A stretch of 64,000 nucleotides of DNA from Gadus chalcogrammus (GCF_026213295.1 NC_079420.1:14822789-14886788); one strand, 5' to 3'; counted from the first letter of the stretch, positions 37,357-53,090 are shown. Program-made: numbers and translations. Notes: generated from the letters alone by a model not told the origin.

Positions 37357-39355
37357 TCCAACTGGTGATGTCCAATCCAAATGTTGTCTCCAGCCCATCT
37401 TGTGTCTGTCATCAAATCCTCTGGCAAGCTAAGACTTAAGAATGACCCTCTCATAACCCCTCTCACAGATATAACACAACTTGGACGCAGCGTCCCAAGG
37501 CTGTTCCTTAGAAAACCCAAGGCCTTAAATTAGAAGCTGAATCTTTTCACTTTGTATCCACCTATTAGTGCAGTTGATGCTGAGCACCAGCGAGCTGTTT
37601 ACCAGCCAGATGGCCCTAGTTGGTGCAGCCATGGCGGGATAGACCAGGTGGGCTAAGAGGGTTGGATACACAGACACAGTCCATGAGAACAGACTGGCAG
37701 AGCCTCGTCTCGAAGCTTTAGCGGTTCATCGGTTTCTTTAAGCCGTCACATAAAGGGTGTCCTCGGGGTCTGAGTTGCTAGTGGGCCAACCCTGTGTGCA
37801 ATACAACTCGCGGTGATCTAGGTTCGTTTCCCACCTGTGGTCACATTCAACATCATGCCTTCTCTTCTCCAACCCAGTTCCTCTCTCTCTTCAGAGACCT
37901 GTTCATAAGGTACAACAAGCCCTTCAAATAAATTTAAAGAAAAAGATGTCAAGTAAGAAAAACATACACCCATTATCTTAACAAAGCCATGGTAGAAGCC
38001 TTTGTTTATCTTCTGATTTGAGCTTTCAAAGAAGCCCAAATCAGAAAAGAACACATGGTAACACACGCCATGTAAACTGCAGCAGCGGATTGACAGTTGC
38101 ATGCTGGGTAAAATCTGGTAGAAGCAGCTGTCGTGCAGCGCTGCGGACTGAAAGCACAGAGGCCGAGTCCACTGCCTCTGCAGCCTTGGGCTCCACACTC
38201 ACCCATCCATCCGCACATTGTGAATGATTGAAAATAAGCCTTTTTTCAACTGCAATTTGTGAGACCACACATGGTCTTGCAACAGTTACAATACTAATGA
38301 TAGAAAATCTCATAAAAAGAACAGATGGAACATTTGAACTTGAGGAATAAAAAAACCAATGTGCATATATGTCTCCACGCATACAGCACATGCAACCTAT
38401 TGCAAATGAGTTGAGGCTCAAAAACACTTTTTTTGACCAATGTTGCAAACTACAGAGAAAAAACACAGACACACACACACAGAGACTTGCACAACAGAAG
38501 AAACATACACACTCAACCTTTATTTTGCATAGCTCGACTGTAATTAAAGACACCAACTTCCCCAACTCTCTCACTGCGGGTCCCACGCTCTGTTTAATGG
38601 CCCTTCTATAAACGGCCCTCTAAAACCATACCGATCAATCCCAAATCTGGCCTCAGGAATGCGCCTTGATTACGTGCTGGGCTTCTCTCGCCGCCGCCAC
38701 ATGTGACGAGAGTTCACCACGATGGGTTTCATAATGTACGTAATTTGCCTTGATGTGCCGCCTCCACCTAGACACAAAGTTCCACACGACGTTACTGCTC
38801 TCAGTCTGGATCGCACAGGGTCCATTTCCCACAGCCTGCTTTCCCCGATCTCTTTCCCTCTCTCTCTTTCTCTCTATATCTCTCTATCGATCTCCATGTG
38901 CAACTCTCTCTGCCTCCCTCTGTTGAGTTTATGATTAACGGTGCATCTGTCAAACTGTAACCCTAACTCTAAAACTCCTGTGACTCTAGTCTATACTTCC
39001 CATTTAGAAACTTAGAATATATAAAACTGCACAAGGGAGTGTGTGTGACTTCTAGAGCAGAACAGCAGTCCTGTAGTATTCTTTATGATGCATGCACTAA
39101 CTAAGGTGCCAACACAAAAAGCACACACACGCACTCACTCACACGCGCACACAAACATACACTCATTAAATGTGGCCAAGCAAGACCGACAGGGGCCCCC
39201 AAGGTGAGAAACAGCCACTTCCTCACTAACCAATAGCATGTGGAGCACGGGCCACCTTCTGCCCTGTTTTAGAGGCACTTCCAGACCCTGGCATTCTGGC
39301 ACTGAGTGAATGGACATTATTATGACCAGAGTACACATGTACGTACACATGCACG

Positions 39356-39477
<122 letters not shown>

Positions 39478-41417
39478 ACGCATGGACACATGCTCACGCA
39501 CACATGTACACGCACACATACACACACATGTACACCCACGTAAATAAATAATCACACACACCTTGCATGGGATGATCTTATTAAGGAGACCATTTCATAT
39601 TGAAATGATAATTATACAAAAGCAGTTTGCCAATAAGCTGATGCAGCACTATTCAAGGTTGAGGAGAGGAAGATTTGATGAACTGAATAGTTTGAACCTC
39701 GCTTCCATGGCAACGAGCCCCTTGCCTTGGTTTTCACAAAGAGGACTGAGTGAGATGAAGAAATTAAGCGACACTTAAGGGAAGTGTCTGCAGATATGAA
39801 ACATGAAAGTTCCAAAAAAGTATCTTGGTCATATATTTGCCAGGTTTATTATGGCAAAGAGAAAATCAAATATTTGCTAAATCCGAGGGTTGTGGTAAAT
39901 CGAATGCATTGATGCGTTTGGGATACTACCTGTGGTCACCGGTTGCCTGGACTATCTTTGCACCTCAACAACCCGACTATAACGCAGGAAGGCCAGAAAT
40001 GAGGAACAAGGCACATGCAGTCATCAACACTTATTCTGTTTATTTGGATCACAGAGAAGGAACCTCAGCATTAACACCACTCAAACCTCACAAGCTATGA
40101 TCACTCTTTAGTTTTCTCTAGGAAATAAGAGGACAAAGTGTGACTCTTTACTTGTGGCGAGTGCATCTAATTGCCTAGGTTTTCCCAAAGACACGCTTTG
40201 AGTCCGCTATGTTTTATGCAGTGCGCGCCTGACCAGGAGGCCTTGCATGTGAGGATGGCTGATTAAATCACTAATTACTGCTCAGGCGTGTCTCTTCAGC
40301 ACCTCACAGCCAAACACCGTTACCACAAAGTTTGAGACAAAATGGTACATTCTGTCTCACTGGGATCTTGCATAAATACAGCTATCCTCAAAACGACCTA
40401 CAGTGTGGTCCACAAAGCCTCAAGTCTTTGGCAGATCCACCGATCAACTCCAATGCTTTTGAGCACAAACCTTGATATGTCAACAACGACAGCTCAAGTA
40501 GTTCGCTAAACCCAGGCAGAGTGCATGAGGCTCTGAACCGGCCCAAAACTGAAGAGACCTTTAATTTTAGGACAGGCTGGCTGTTTAAGTCAAGCATTGG
40601 AGCCGAGTTAATGATTTCTTATAAGTAATTGAGTTACATTAAGGAGAAGCTAGTGGAAAGGGAATGGGGAAAAGAGGAAGGAAAGGAACAAAATATAGAA
40701 GTGGTTGTAATCTCTCAGACTTCTTTCAGAAATTACATTATTGATGATGTCCCGATCTATAAAATGTATAGGCTAGTTGCACCAGATCTAATTAATTTGC
40801 TAAAATTGGTTGAAGTGCCAGAAGCCTTCACTACACAATAAATAGATAACTGGCTACAACACCAGGCAAGGCACTTTTGAAATGTCATCTGAAGAGGACA
40901 CAAGCTACAGTTCCCATTCAATTATCTCCCAAGATATGGATCTGCTGTGGTTGTCACAATTTAACAAATGGTTAATCTATCCAACCAACAGTCGACTGAA
41001 CACAAACACCAAGGCCAGGGCCCACAGAGAGACCCAGATGTATGGACGTCAAGAGTAGTAGGATCAGCTGACAGAGCAGAACAACTTACCAAGGATCAAG
41101 GGTTCAGTCGGCCTGGGAGAGAGCGAGAGCGAGTGAAGAGAGTCCTCTGAGGGGGAAACCTACATGTGTTGCCACTGTGCGTTGAGCCACAGCAAAGTGA
41201 CTCAGCCCAGAACCGGATTGCTAACATCTAAAGGAGGCCCCTCCCTCCAACACACACACACGCACAAGCACACGCACACATGCAGACACACACGCATCCA
41301 CAGAAACACACAAACACAGACATCCTCTTTTAGAACGACTTCAAAAGCAGGCCAACAGGACATCACAGACCTCTGCCCCCCGCTCCAGTACGGCCCTCAC
41401 TGCATATGCTCCACACA

Positions 41418-41452
<35 letters not shown>

Positions 41453-43817
41453 GCACGCACACAGTGCTTGATTCCGTCTCTGCAGAATGTGTTTTCTTCG
41501 ACCGCGGTGAGACAGAGAAGTAGTGTCCCGTCCTCAAAGCTATTCAAAAGAACCAGCCCCAGGAAGAGGTGATTAAGGACGGCCACACCCTGTGAATGTC
41601 TGTTCAGGGACACCAGCGGTGCATTCAACCTGGCTGAGAAAAGGAACCAGGGAACAAGGAGTTATAGTCAATGTCGGTCCTGCAACACCTCACGACGCGA
41701 CGCGGTGACGATGGGACAATGCACCACTAGGGGGAGAGCTGTGTTGGTGTGTGTGTGTGTATGACCTATGATGTGATCTACTTCCCGTTTGCTGCGGGTC
41801 TTGCCGGGGAAGTGTTGGTCTATATATTGGGACACAGGACATGTTCAGTGTAAACAAACGTTTTAACATTACAGAGGAACGGCGTTGCTCTGGGCAGCGG
41901 CGGCGCTGCTCTGCGGGCCGACTCCAGGGGGCCGACTCCAGGGGGCTTCCACCACGTCGGCACCGGGCTCACCAAGCTGCTTGGCACTGTCTGCAGTTCA
42001 CATGGTCACTGTGCTTGATGTGCTATATACTACCGCCATATTACAACCAAACTCTTCTTCACTTCCCTGGAGTCAAGGAGCGAAGGATCAAATGAATAGC
42101 GGTGAAATACAGTGGTGGCTATGTAAAGCAAGGCCTTATGGGACATAAGTACATCCACTCACTGAATTTATGCTCTGCGCACAACCCTGAGGTTCATGAC
42201 GCCCGCTTCTCGCTGTGTTTTTCAGGGCGGAGTTACTGCTGAGGCAAACGCCATTTTGCTTTACTTTTGTTTACCAAGAGGAGTCTGTACGTATGGTACT
42301 GGTATCTTACAGGAGTCTCTGAACGTATGTATAACTGGTACTGTTATCTAACTATACTAAGAGGAGTCTCTGTAAGTGCATGTCTGTCTTTAGATTATTT
42401 CTCTGAGCTGATTGTTTTGACTCATCGCTCCCTGAGTGGGCACCTATAAGACCCAGAGGAAGAGCGAACAAACACTACTTCAAGTCTGCCGCTAAATACA
42501 TTTTTTAATGTCTTTCCTGTTTGGCGCTCAGTGAACAAACACCATTACAGGGATCTAATTATCTCCACTTCTAACACAAATATGAGGCCAGAGCTTGGCT
42601 AGTCTGCTCTGTTTTTGCACAAACGTGTTCCATCAAAGCATTCCTTCACACCCGTCTCTAAGCAAATTTTCAACAGAAAAGAAAGGTCAATAAATACGCC
42701 TGTGCAAAAAAAAGACAGCAGTATATAAACAACTGTTCATAAGAAATTGTACTGTACAGCATTAGACCTTTTACAGAAGTCCGTTTGAGGAACTGGGCTA
42801 AGAGTCCCCATGTTCTGTTTCTAAATGAATTCATAATGCTGCCTTCACATCAGCTTCCATATCTGCCTAATGTAGAAGCAAATCAAACACAGGAAACAAC
42901 CAATGATAAAAAACGTTAACTCTATAGTACAGTGAATGTGCACAATAAAACAAATAAAAAAATACCACACACAAACACGCACATGCACATACACATGCAC
43001 ATGCATTAACACATGCCCTCGCTTACTCTTTCTCTAGCTCCCTCTCCCTTGTCTCATTTTCACAGAGAGCTGTATGGGCGAGTTATGCAACAATCACAGA
43101 CCAACAGGTCTATCTGGCTAGGACATTCTGCTCGTCGTCCCACAGCTGTCTGGTATCACCGCTGATTACGTGGGGTGATACGCATCAACCTAATTAATCA
43201 CTTTAGTCATGCACCGGAGAGATTATGAAATTCCATTTGTACTATTATTGTGGAGCATTAGAAGCTGGTACCAAAACAAAATATCCATATTGGTGCGGAT
43301 ATTCAGACTGATTTAACAACGAACATTTCAAGGAATAATAACTGAATGCTATTCCGATTAGCATACTAGCAGGTGATAGGCAAAGGTCTTGGTGCAACTA
43401 CAGGCTATTGCACCATTATCTTTTGACAGGAATCCGGACTGAGACTACCTGGAGGAACTCACATCTCTTCTGAATCTGAAAGATACAGAGAGGAAGGACA
43501 CAGAGAAAGGGGAGAGAGGTGTCTGTTGATAAGAATGTACTGAATGCTATTTTAATTAGCCTTTTAGCAGGTTCTTGGTAAGGGAGTCAGTGCAACTGCA
43601 AGTTGCAGGAATCAGGAAGTCACATTTTACTTAGAAACTGCAGGAGGCGTATGACCTTTGAAAGTCACTTTTGAATTCAGAAGAACGGGCACAAAGTGCA
43701 ACGTTGATCTCTTCCTCATTTGGTTCAATCAACCAAAGTGTAACTGATGTTCTATAGGTCAGAGTGAAACAACGCTTTTGCATTTATTCAGTGTGGGAAA
43801 ATTACTGAAAAAGACTG

Positions 43818-43946
<129 letters not shown>

Positions 43947-45394
43947 GTACATGTTTTTCCACAAAGCCTGCACGATAATGCTGCCATTGCATATACGCGT
44001 GCATCTGCACATGGATTAGTGTGAATGTGAGTGAGGTAGCAGCCTGGGGAAGAGGGCCGACCGTCCAGGAAGAAGGAGGAGGAAGCATGTGTTTCTGTTG
44101 CCCCTCCCCACCAGACCATCTTCAGATTAACCCTGCCTCATCCCCTAATCCAAAAGCAGAGAGCAGATTATAACCCCGACATGCCCACCGTAACGGAGCA
44201 ACCCTAACCCTGACTTTAACACTACAGTACTGCACAGTATTTTTGAACTTTGGGACATTAATATGTCACCGATATCCTGTAGACTCGGCACGTAGGACTA
44301 TTTCCATCCCCAGACGGATCTAGTAACGTCCTGTGTGACACTGAGTGTACTGGTGCCAAAGTTGTTTTATCTCAACCTTCCCCCCACATTACCATCACTG
44401 CTGAGAGCGGTAGAATCCTGTATTCGCATTCTCAAACAAAAAATGCCAACAACATTTACCTATAAACAATTTAGCATAAGGCACTGCTATAATGCCAGAC
44501 AGTGCTCTGAAATATTTTCATTAAACCTAGACGTTATTATTTATTAAATACCCTTTTCTCATATGGAGCGTATATAATAGTATGTAATATATATTATAAC
44601 AGCCCTATCTCAAAAAAGTGTCTTCAACAATTACACCATTCATGCTTGTAGGTGTCGAAGTTAGTCCAAGCTATTTGAGTCTGATTGTTCTGTGTTTTGT
44701 TATTTTCTTTGTATGCGCTTACTTGCTACAGCTATTGGAGTTGCTAAACACTCACAAGGCGGGATTTTTCTGTTTGTAGCTGTTTTTTTACTATCAGGAA
44801 TTCCATTACAGATATCTGAAAAGGAAATATTGACAAGTAATAATATAATAATACTGACTACAACAAACAATTTGTGATCATAGGATTACTGAAATCAGTA
44901 ATATTTTTTCTCAGTCATTTAAAAAGATGTGGTGATACATGTACTTTTAAAATGTCAAACTTTTACTTGAATGTGTACACAGGAACAGGAACAGTTGCAT
45001 GCACGGTATAATTCTATAAATATAGAATTGGCTTTATACCACAGATTTATCTCTGCAGTAGCAAGATGTAAATGACCTTCACCAAGTTGTCTTTTCCTCC
45101 CTCTCTCTTTCTATGCATAATTTTTACCCTTGGCATCCAACTGTGAAATGACTCGGTTGTACTAATTATGCACAATAACCATATTAAACCGGTATGGCAA
45201 AAGTCATCAAATTGCAAAGCGATGCCCATAAAAGTTTAGAATAGCAAGCATGTAAAGTGAATAAGCATCCCCTTCTTAGGACACATGGAAGCTTGCTTGT
45301 GGCAGAACCACCGCCCACTCAACTCAAGAGGCAGGAAGGGGTGTCTGGTAGGAACTGGAACACGTAGCACAAGCTGTAATTGTCTTTGCTAAAT

Positions 45395-45408
45395 GTGTGC
45401 GTGTGCGT

Positions 45409-45471
<63 letters not shown>

Positions 45472-45480
45472 AGTGTGTGT
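45395..45480. repeat. (TG)n microsatellite beside candidate fgd4 exon
   Basis: GTGTGC units then pure TG (45421-45468). On the minus strand CA repeats begin within a few bases of the gtaagac donor at 45487. Confidence 0.95.
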
Positions 45481-45487
45481 GTCTTAC

Positions 45488-45565
45488 CTCTGGTGTGTTC
45501 GAGCTTCACTGCGACGCAGGGCTCCTCAATGTGGCCGGTCTGACAGCTGGCCTTGCCTCTTCTCT
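45488..45565 (-). CDS. fgd4: Candidate upstream cassette exon of fgd4
   Basis: A 78-nt minus-strand block is bounded by a tgcag acceptor and gtaagac donor and is open as (E)RRGKASCQTGHIEEPCVAVKL... It begins and ends in phase 1, so it fits exactly between the candidate first exons (49494 or 62519, both ending in phase 1) and exon 36997 (starting in phase 1), and could be skipped without a frameshift. No homology was recognised; support is phase, codon-like sequence and splice signals. Confidence 0.42.
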
Positions 45566-46079
45566 CTGCAAGCAAACCAACCACACAGGTGTGTTAACCC
45601 CGTCAAGCTACTCTTTTATATCACAGAATTTTTCAATACTTGACCTTGATCACAACACTCCAAAAGTGAATCCCATCGTCATTCATTGTGCTTCGATTGC
45701 GGGACATCAACATCAACATGCTGCCAATCCAACATTCAAAACAATCAAAGAGCTGTTGACCACACCACAACAAAAGAACAATATGCTCAAAGAACCACGG
45801 AAGAATCCTTTGATTTCAGCTCATTAGTGTTATCGGAAAATAATAGTGTACTTTCTTTTAAACACCATTTTATATCACACAGAGAAGATCAAACTGCACT
45901 AGCACAGAGGAACGACCATTAAAGTAATGCGGTGAAACCAAAACAGAGAGATGGATTAGAATGAGTGATAAAAATAAAATAGATGGATGACGAGAGATAA
46001 AGAGACCAATGGAAATAGATAAATAAATACCACCCTGCCCCCGGTGCAGGAAACCATGATGGCAAGTAGAAGGAAGATT

Positions 46080-46081
<2 letters not shown>

Positions 46082-46172
<91 letters not shown>

Positions 46173-46270
46173 GTGAGAGACCGAAGGAGGGTTAGAGCAA
46201 GAGAAAGTGAGAGAGAGAGGGGGATAGAGAGACACAGCAAGCGAAAGAGAGAAAAAAAGAGAGAGAGAGG
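46082..46270. repeat. (GA)n microsatellite with degenerate tail
   Basis: Pure GA at 46082-46168 followed by purine-rich degenerate GA sequence to about 46270. Confidence 0.95.
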
Positions 46271-46475
46271 ATATAATTTAAGAGTGTAGATAAGGAGCGT
46301 CCCCTGGAGAGTGTAATGAGGGGAGGAGGAAGGAGGGCATCGTCCACAGAGCGCCACAAGTCTCCAAACACAGACATTTAATATGCACATAAAAGATGAA
46401 GGAGAAAACGCAAGGCAAGTGAAAACAATAATGAGCCCACACGTGAGTAATTCCCTCAGTAGTCTGGAATACACA

Positions 46476-46477
<2 letters not shown>

Positions 46478-46527
<50 letters not shown>

Positions 46528-46660
46528 CACACTCATACAAAAACACACAGGCATACACGCGCGCACACACACACACGCACACACACACACACACATACAG
46601 ATTTGCACATGCATGCACACACAAACACACACCCACACACACCCACGCCCACGCACACGT
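46478..46660. repeat. (CT)n followed by degenerate (AC)n
   Basis: CT run at 46478-46524, then AC/CGCA-rich sequence to about 46660. Confidence 0.93.
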
Positions 46661-46824
46661 CTCTCTATCTGTTATGGTATCTAGAGCATGGTACCAGTTG
46701 CTCACCTGGAGATGGGCTTGATAACCTAGAAAATCTTCAGAGCTTTGGGGAAAGCGTGCGAACACAACATGACCATGCCATCAACATCATCCAAAGTCCT
46801 ATGTGGGTTTTTGTGTGCATGTGT

Positions 46825-47191
<367 letters not shown>

Positions 47192-47948
47192 AAACACACT
47201 CATACACACAATGAAGCACTAGTTGCTGCCCCAATATGCTGTATCTGTTTCCTATTCAGGGTATCAGGTATTATCAAATACATGACATAGTATATTAGAC
47301 ACCCTCCCCCTCCCTAAACACACACATCATCTCATCTGTGACTAACGTGACGCCCACTCCAGAACCCCCCCTGCAGGTCATGTGACCCATTAAGTCATGA
47401 ACCTATTGTCTCCTCACATGGCGCGTGTCATGGAGATACTATGGGTCCAAACGCAAACAGATACAAACACAAAGACACACACACTCAACGGCTGCTGGAA
47501 TATGGAATCAAATATTGTGGTAATTGATGTATTGTATGTTTACCGTAAGGGTTGAATGGGTGCAATAGGTATGTTTCAATGCGTGTGTGTCAGTGTGTAT
47601 GTTTGGATACTAGCGTAATGAGTTTAGGAGGATAAACTTCTATTTTATGTATCTCATTCTGCAATTCTGAAATGTGTAGGATATGATTTGTTTCAGTAAA
47701 CAGCATTCACAATTGAACAAGTCTGCTAGTGTAGCTGTTGGAGTAGTATTGTTAAGCACAGGACAATAGCACTTTAAAGCACCAACCATATTACTTCATG
47801 TGGTTTTGGTTCCCCGTGCGCCTTTCAATGGCCGCTATCAATGGCCAAAAAAGCACTTCCAGCACCTCCAGCATCCTGATTGGTCGAAACAAAAGAAAGT
47901 GAAACTCTTTGTGTATCCACATCTCAGTGATCCATAAGGCTTAAGATA

Positions 47949-48438
47949 TCTAAAGACTGAAGAGTGAGAGTAGAGAAGGGTGATCTAAAGACTGAAGAGT
48001 GAGAGTAGAGAAGGGTGATCTAAAGACTGAAGAGTGAGACTAGAGAAGGGTGATCTAAAGACTGAAGAGTGAGACTAGAGAAGGGTGATCTAAAGACTGA
48101 AGAGTGAGAGTAGAGAAGGGTGATCTAAAGACTGAAGAGTGAGAGTAGAGAAGGGTGATCTAAAGACTGAAGAGTGAGAGTAGAGAAGGGTGATCTAAAG
48201 ACTGAAGAGTGAGAGTAGAGAAGGGTGATCTAAAGACTGAAGAGTGAGAGTATAGAAGGGTGATCTAAAGACTGAAGAGTGAGAGTAGAGAAGGGTGATC
48301 TAAAGACTGAAGAGTGAGACTAGAGAAGGGTGATCTAAAGACTGAAGAGTGAGAGTAGAGAAGGGTGATCTAAAGACTGAAGAGTGAGAGTAGAGAAGGG
48401 TGATCTAAAGACTGAAGAGTGAGACTACAGAATCGTGA
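47949..48438. repeat. 35-bp minisatellite, 14 units
   Basis: The unit tctaaagactgaagagtgag plus agtagagaagggtga repeats from 47949 to 48438 with exact 35-bp spacing (490 bp). A few single-base variants (gagac, tatag) distinguish units. Confidence 0.96.
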
Positions 48439-48780
48439 TCTAAACTTAAGTACCCATGTCATTCCTCAGAGCGTGAATAGGTTTGTTTACATAACACAAG
48501 GTAAATGGTACTTCTCCTCAGGCCAGGGGACCACATAGAGCCTTGTCGTTCCCACTGTAGCCAGCCTCATCCAGTTCTACTGGGTCCTACTTAAAAGGTC
48601 TGTGTCTCCCCCCCCCATCATAAAGAAGTCTATTGACTGTTCCCTCTCCATGTCCAGAGGCTGTGTTTTGTTTTACCTAAACACAGTCCAGAGGCTGTGT
48701 TTTGTTAAACCCATCTCTTTAAAAGAGCATTTAGCTAAACTTTCTTTGAGGTTCCCCCTTTTAATAGTTTTTTCTTTTTC

Positions 48781-48829
48781 TCTGAAGCACTTTGAGATTC
48801 TTGAATATAAAGTGCATTATAAATAAAAT

Positions 48830-48865
<36 letters not shown>
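48781..48865 (+). mobile_element. 3' tail of a fish SINE/LINE with (ATT)n end
   Basis: The sequence ctgaagcactttgagattc ... aagtgcattataaataaaatg followed by ATT repeats resembles the 3' tails shared by teleost SINEs and their partner LINEs. The body upstream was not recognised. Confidence 0.55.
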
Positions 48866-48867
<2 letters not shown>

Positions 48868-48897
48868 TCAGGTTAAGAGCCAGAGAGAGGAACACGA

Positions 48898-49003
48898 CCC
48901 GGTTAAACATTAACTGATTAACCTGGTAAAACATTAACTGATTAACCTGGTTAAACATTAACTGATTAACCTGGTTAAGCATTAACTGATTAACCTGGTT
49001 AAG
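48898..49003. repeat. 24-bp tandem repeat, about four units
   Basis: Units of cattaactgattaacctgg plus ttaaa, nearly identical. Confidence 0.9.
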
Positions 49004-49493
49004 CCACATCCAGAGGGGAAGTTTTATTAATGATAATCAACGTCATTTAGTATCAGCTGACTTCCCCTGCCTCACACACACACCCACACACACACACAAG
49101 CATCCACACGCACTCACACACACACACTCACACGCATTCACACGCACTCACACATACCTATCACTCGTATAATATATATATATTATATTTACAGGGTCCA
49201 GCTTACATTTACTATATATTTTATACGAGCAGAATCTCAGTTGCTTTACAGAGCTTTTTTTTTTTTATGTAGCCCATTATTGAGAAGTACAGTAAATCAA
49301 ACAGCACTACCAAATACGAAACGTTCTTTCGATCACTCTCGGTCCTACCACCATTTTTGTTATTAATTCCTATGAGTATAAGTGTGTGTGTATGTGTGCG
49401 TGTGTGTGTGTTCCCTCCTCATCGCCTTAATTGGTCAATATCACATCATTAATACCGAAAAAAACACGTTATCTGAAAAACAGCCTCCCGTAC

Positions 49494-49620
49494 CTGACAG
49501 AAACGTATTCCTGGAGAAGGCAGGTCTGGTCCGCCCCACAGTGCCGTGTGCGCGGTGCCTCTCCATCCAAGAAGCCATGCACCCTCTCACACTCACACTA
49601 GCTCCCCCGTTCTCTTTCAT
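49494..49620 (-). CDS. fgd4: Candidate first coding exon of fgd4 (internal promoter)
   Basis: From an ATG at 49620 the frame reads MKENGGASVSVRGCMASW... to ...RNTFLS, then one base before donor gtacgg, phase 1. An in-frame ATG further upstream (49728) is also possible. Compatible with the exon at 45565. No family recognised; this could be a chance ORF. Confidence 0.33.
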
Positions 49621-49777
49621 GGGCAGTCTGATGTGTTGACTCTCCCACACTGTGTTGTTCTCTCTGTGTTGTGTTCCTAACCAAAGCATCACCTTTCTGG
49701 CTCCGCCCACGGCCTCAATACACCACACTAACCGGTTCCACAGGAAACCAAAGTTCAGCAGGGGGGGGGTAGGAAGA

Positions 49778-49779
<2 letters not shown>

Positions 49780-49871
<92 letters not shown>
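49780..49871. repeat. (AG)n microsatellite
   Basis: About 46 uninterrupted AG units, preceded by a nine-G run. Confidence 0.96.
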
Positions 49872-49873
<2 letters not shown>

Positions 49874-50149
49874 CTTGATGGACCAGAGCGTGAAATAGGG
49901 GGAGCGGCAAAGGAGTGGGGAGGTTTATGTGTCAGAGGTGTGATAATGTAATAATGAGGTGGTCAAATCTGAACCAATCAGCTGGTCCTTATTCCAAGGA
50001 ATGAATCAGTATCTGTTTTTACGTATGAACTCCGGACAGTGTACAGTGAATCAGGTCCGGACACTGTCCAGAGAATCAAGCGTGTTTGTGTGAGCGCGGG
50101 TGTGTGTGTGTGCGGGTCTCTCTCTCTCAGTGTGTTATGTGTGTTTTGT

Positions 50150-50420
50150 TATGCCATTGAGGCAGACCAGATGAGACCCTCTTTGCCAATTCTCTTGTTC
50201 TTCCTTAATGGCCAATTACTGAAAGAGTTACGGTTAGCTGTCACAAACATAATGGAGGAAAAATTAAAAGAGCCAATGAACCTTTTAAAGGTGGCCCGAG
50301 CGAGCAGATGAGGACCATCTGGCCGAGTCCTGACTCAGTGATAGATGCTCTTTGTCTGTCGCACCCGAGCCCGGCTCATAAGGGAAGATAAGATGAATAA
50401 ACAATCTACTTGATGATGAT
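50150..50420. promoter_or_regulatory. Possible conserved non-coding/regulatory block
   Basis: A rare repeat-free stretch with dense transcription-factor-like motifs: GGCCAATTACT, TGACTCA (AP-1, in cctgactcagtg), AGATAAGATG (GATA) and ATAAACAAT (FOX/SOX-like). It is inside the long upstream part of fgd4. Function is conjecture without alignment. Confidence 0.25.
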
Positions 50421-50694
50421 TCAGGGCAAAGAAGTATTAATATGAATTAATGAGAGACACACATTTAAATAAAACCCCATGTGCAGATGGTTTGGGTGTT
50501 TCACTGTGACATCTGTGATGCTAGGTGACCCCCAGCAGGTCCTGGCTGCCAGCGCGTCGTCCCAGCACGCCTGTATCAACGCCGAGCCCCATCTCCCCGC
50601 GCTCCGCTGGCCCGTGAGTAATGGCACCAGGGCCCCACTCCTCCCCAGCCAGCTCCATACACAGCCCTACAGCCGGACCCCTGCCTTGACCTCC

Positions 50695-51094
<400 letters not shown>

Positions 51095-51366
51095 CTCATA
51101 CCAATCACAAATAGAGTCAGACGTATTGGAATGCCGGGGGTTAAGGGTGCAAAGAACAGGAAACAATAGAATGGAAACAGAGGTAGAAGTTGTGCTCTGC
51201 TCTTTCGGTCATGCAGCATCACGTCACTGATGCCCTAAGGTAAGGAGCAAGTCGGAAATTTCTTAACTGGGTTGAAAAAGGTTCTTTAAAGTAGGAAGAG
51301 AATGAGCATGGTGACATAGAGACGGCGGGATGAAGAGAGATGGTGAGAGTGAGAGCGAGAGCGAGC

Positions 51367-51398
<32 letters not shown>

Positions 51399-51621
51399 CA
51401 GGGGGAGACAGAGGGAGACAGAGAAAGACAGATAGACAGAGATAATTACGGTCCATGCAGGAGTGTGATGGAAACAGAACTCAGTCTGGACTGAACTAAT
51501 CAATAGTTGGAATAGAGAGGGTATGCGATAACATCGACGGGTCATTCTCGGTCTCTCCCTATCTGTCCTTTGACGCGCTGCCATTCACCAGTCCTCCACT
51601 ATTTTGTCTTCCTGGTCTAAT

Positions 51622-52520
51622 CAATCCCCACCCCCGCCCTCTCTCCCCTCCTCCTCCCTCTGCGACTGGGTCGTCCCTGGCAACCAACAGAAGCCTCACA
51701 GGTGCTGGAATGGAGTCGTCCAGATGCGGCAATCAATAAAGAAGCTACACCCTCAGCCTGTTGTTTGCATAACCACGTCACCTGGTAGGGCCCAGATCCG
51801 ATCGAGTTTACATCATGGGTGGAGGATATCTGAGTCACTCCCTCTGGTAACTTATAAATAACATAGAAATTGATTTGTCTAAGAGTTCAAACAGTGGATC
51901 TGTGTTCCGGTGTGTTTGAATGAGTGTGGGATTTCACATAGAGTCACTTGTATGAAATACAGAGCAAGACACTGTAAACACAAGCTGCATTCCCATTGTT
52001 GGTTCTGGCCTGGTCTGGTCACAGACCCCATGGGGATATCTTACTTTGTGTTCTCTACTGTTTGTTTACATTCTGCATGGCACACTGGGAAGGGTGCAAA
52101 ATTAGAACATGCCCATATTTGGAAGCACTATTTTTGTATTTATTATTTATTTAGTTCATAGTGACGAAAAAGGCATGCTTTTGCGTCTACATTTTTGTTC
52201 GGATGTGAATAGCATTACAATAGCAGGGATGAGGTATGAGGAGCTGGCCTTTTGAATAAACAAACAGATATAATTTAGCAATACATGTAAAGATTATGTA
52301 GTCGTGAAAGAATTCCTGAAGGAACATAAAGAGTCATGTTGTTGGGGCTCACAGAGCAGCCGCTGACTAGTCAGTCACAGAGGTTCTTCATCAACAATGG
52401 CGGCCGGACGGAGCCCATGCATTATGGAGGAGCGGGATGAATGCTTGCTTGCATCACAAGCGAATCCAACAGCGGGCGAAGAGAGAAAACATGCGGCTCA
52501 AGGGGAGTCATTGTGTTTCC
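51622..52520. other. Repeat-poor stretch, nothing recognised
   Basis: About 900 bases between AG-rich sequence and the next (TG)n contain no supported exon, RNA or element. Confidence 0.4.
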
Positions 52521-52533
52521 CAGTGAATGTGCT

Positions 52534-53090
<557 letters not shown>

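Noticed and set aside
39825..40100. 91-codon plus-strand ORF
   Set aside because: No homology and no exon signals; expected by chance in this length of DNA.
47949..48438. Regular array examined as a possible CRISPR
   Set aside because: Units are contiguous with no unique spacers, and the genome is vertebrate; it is a minisatellite.
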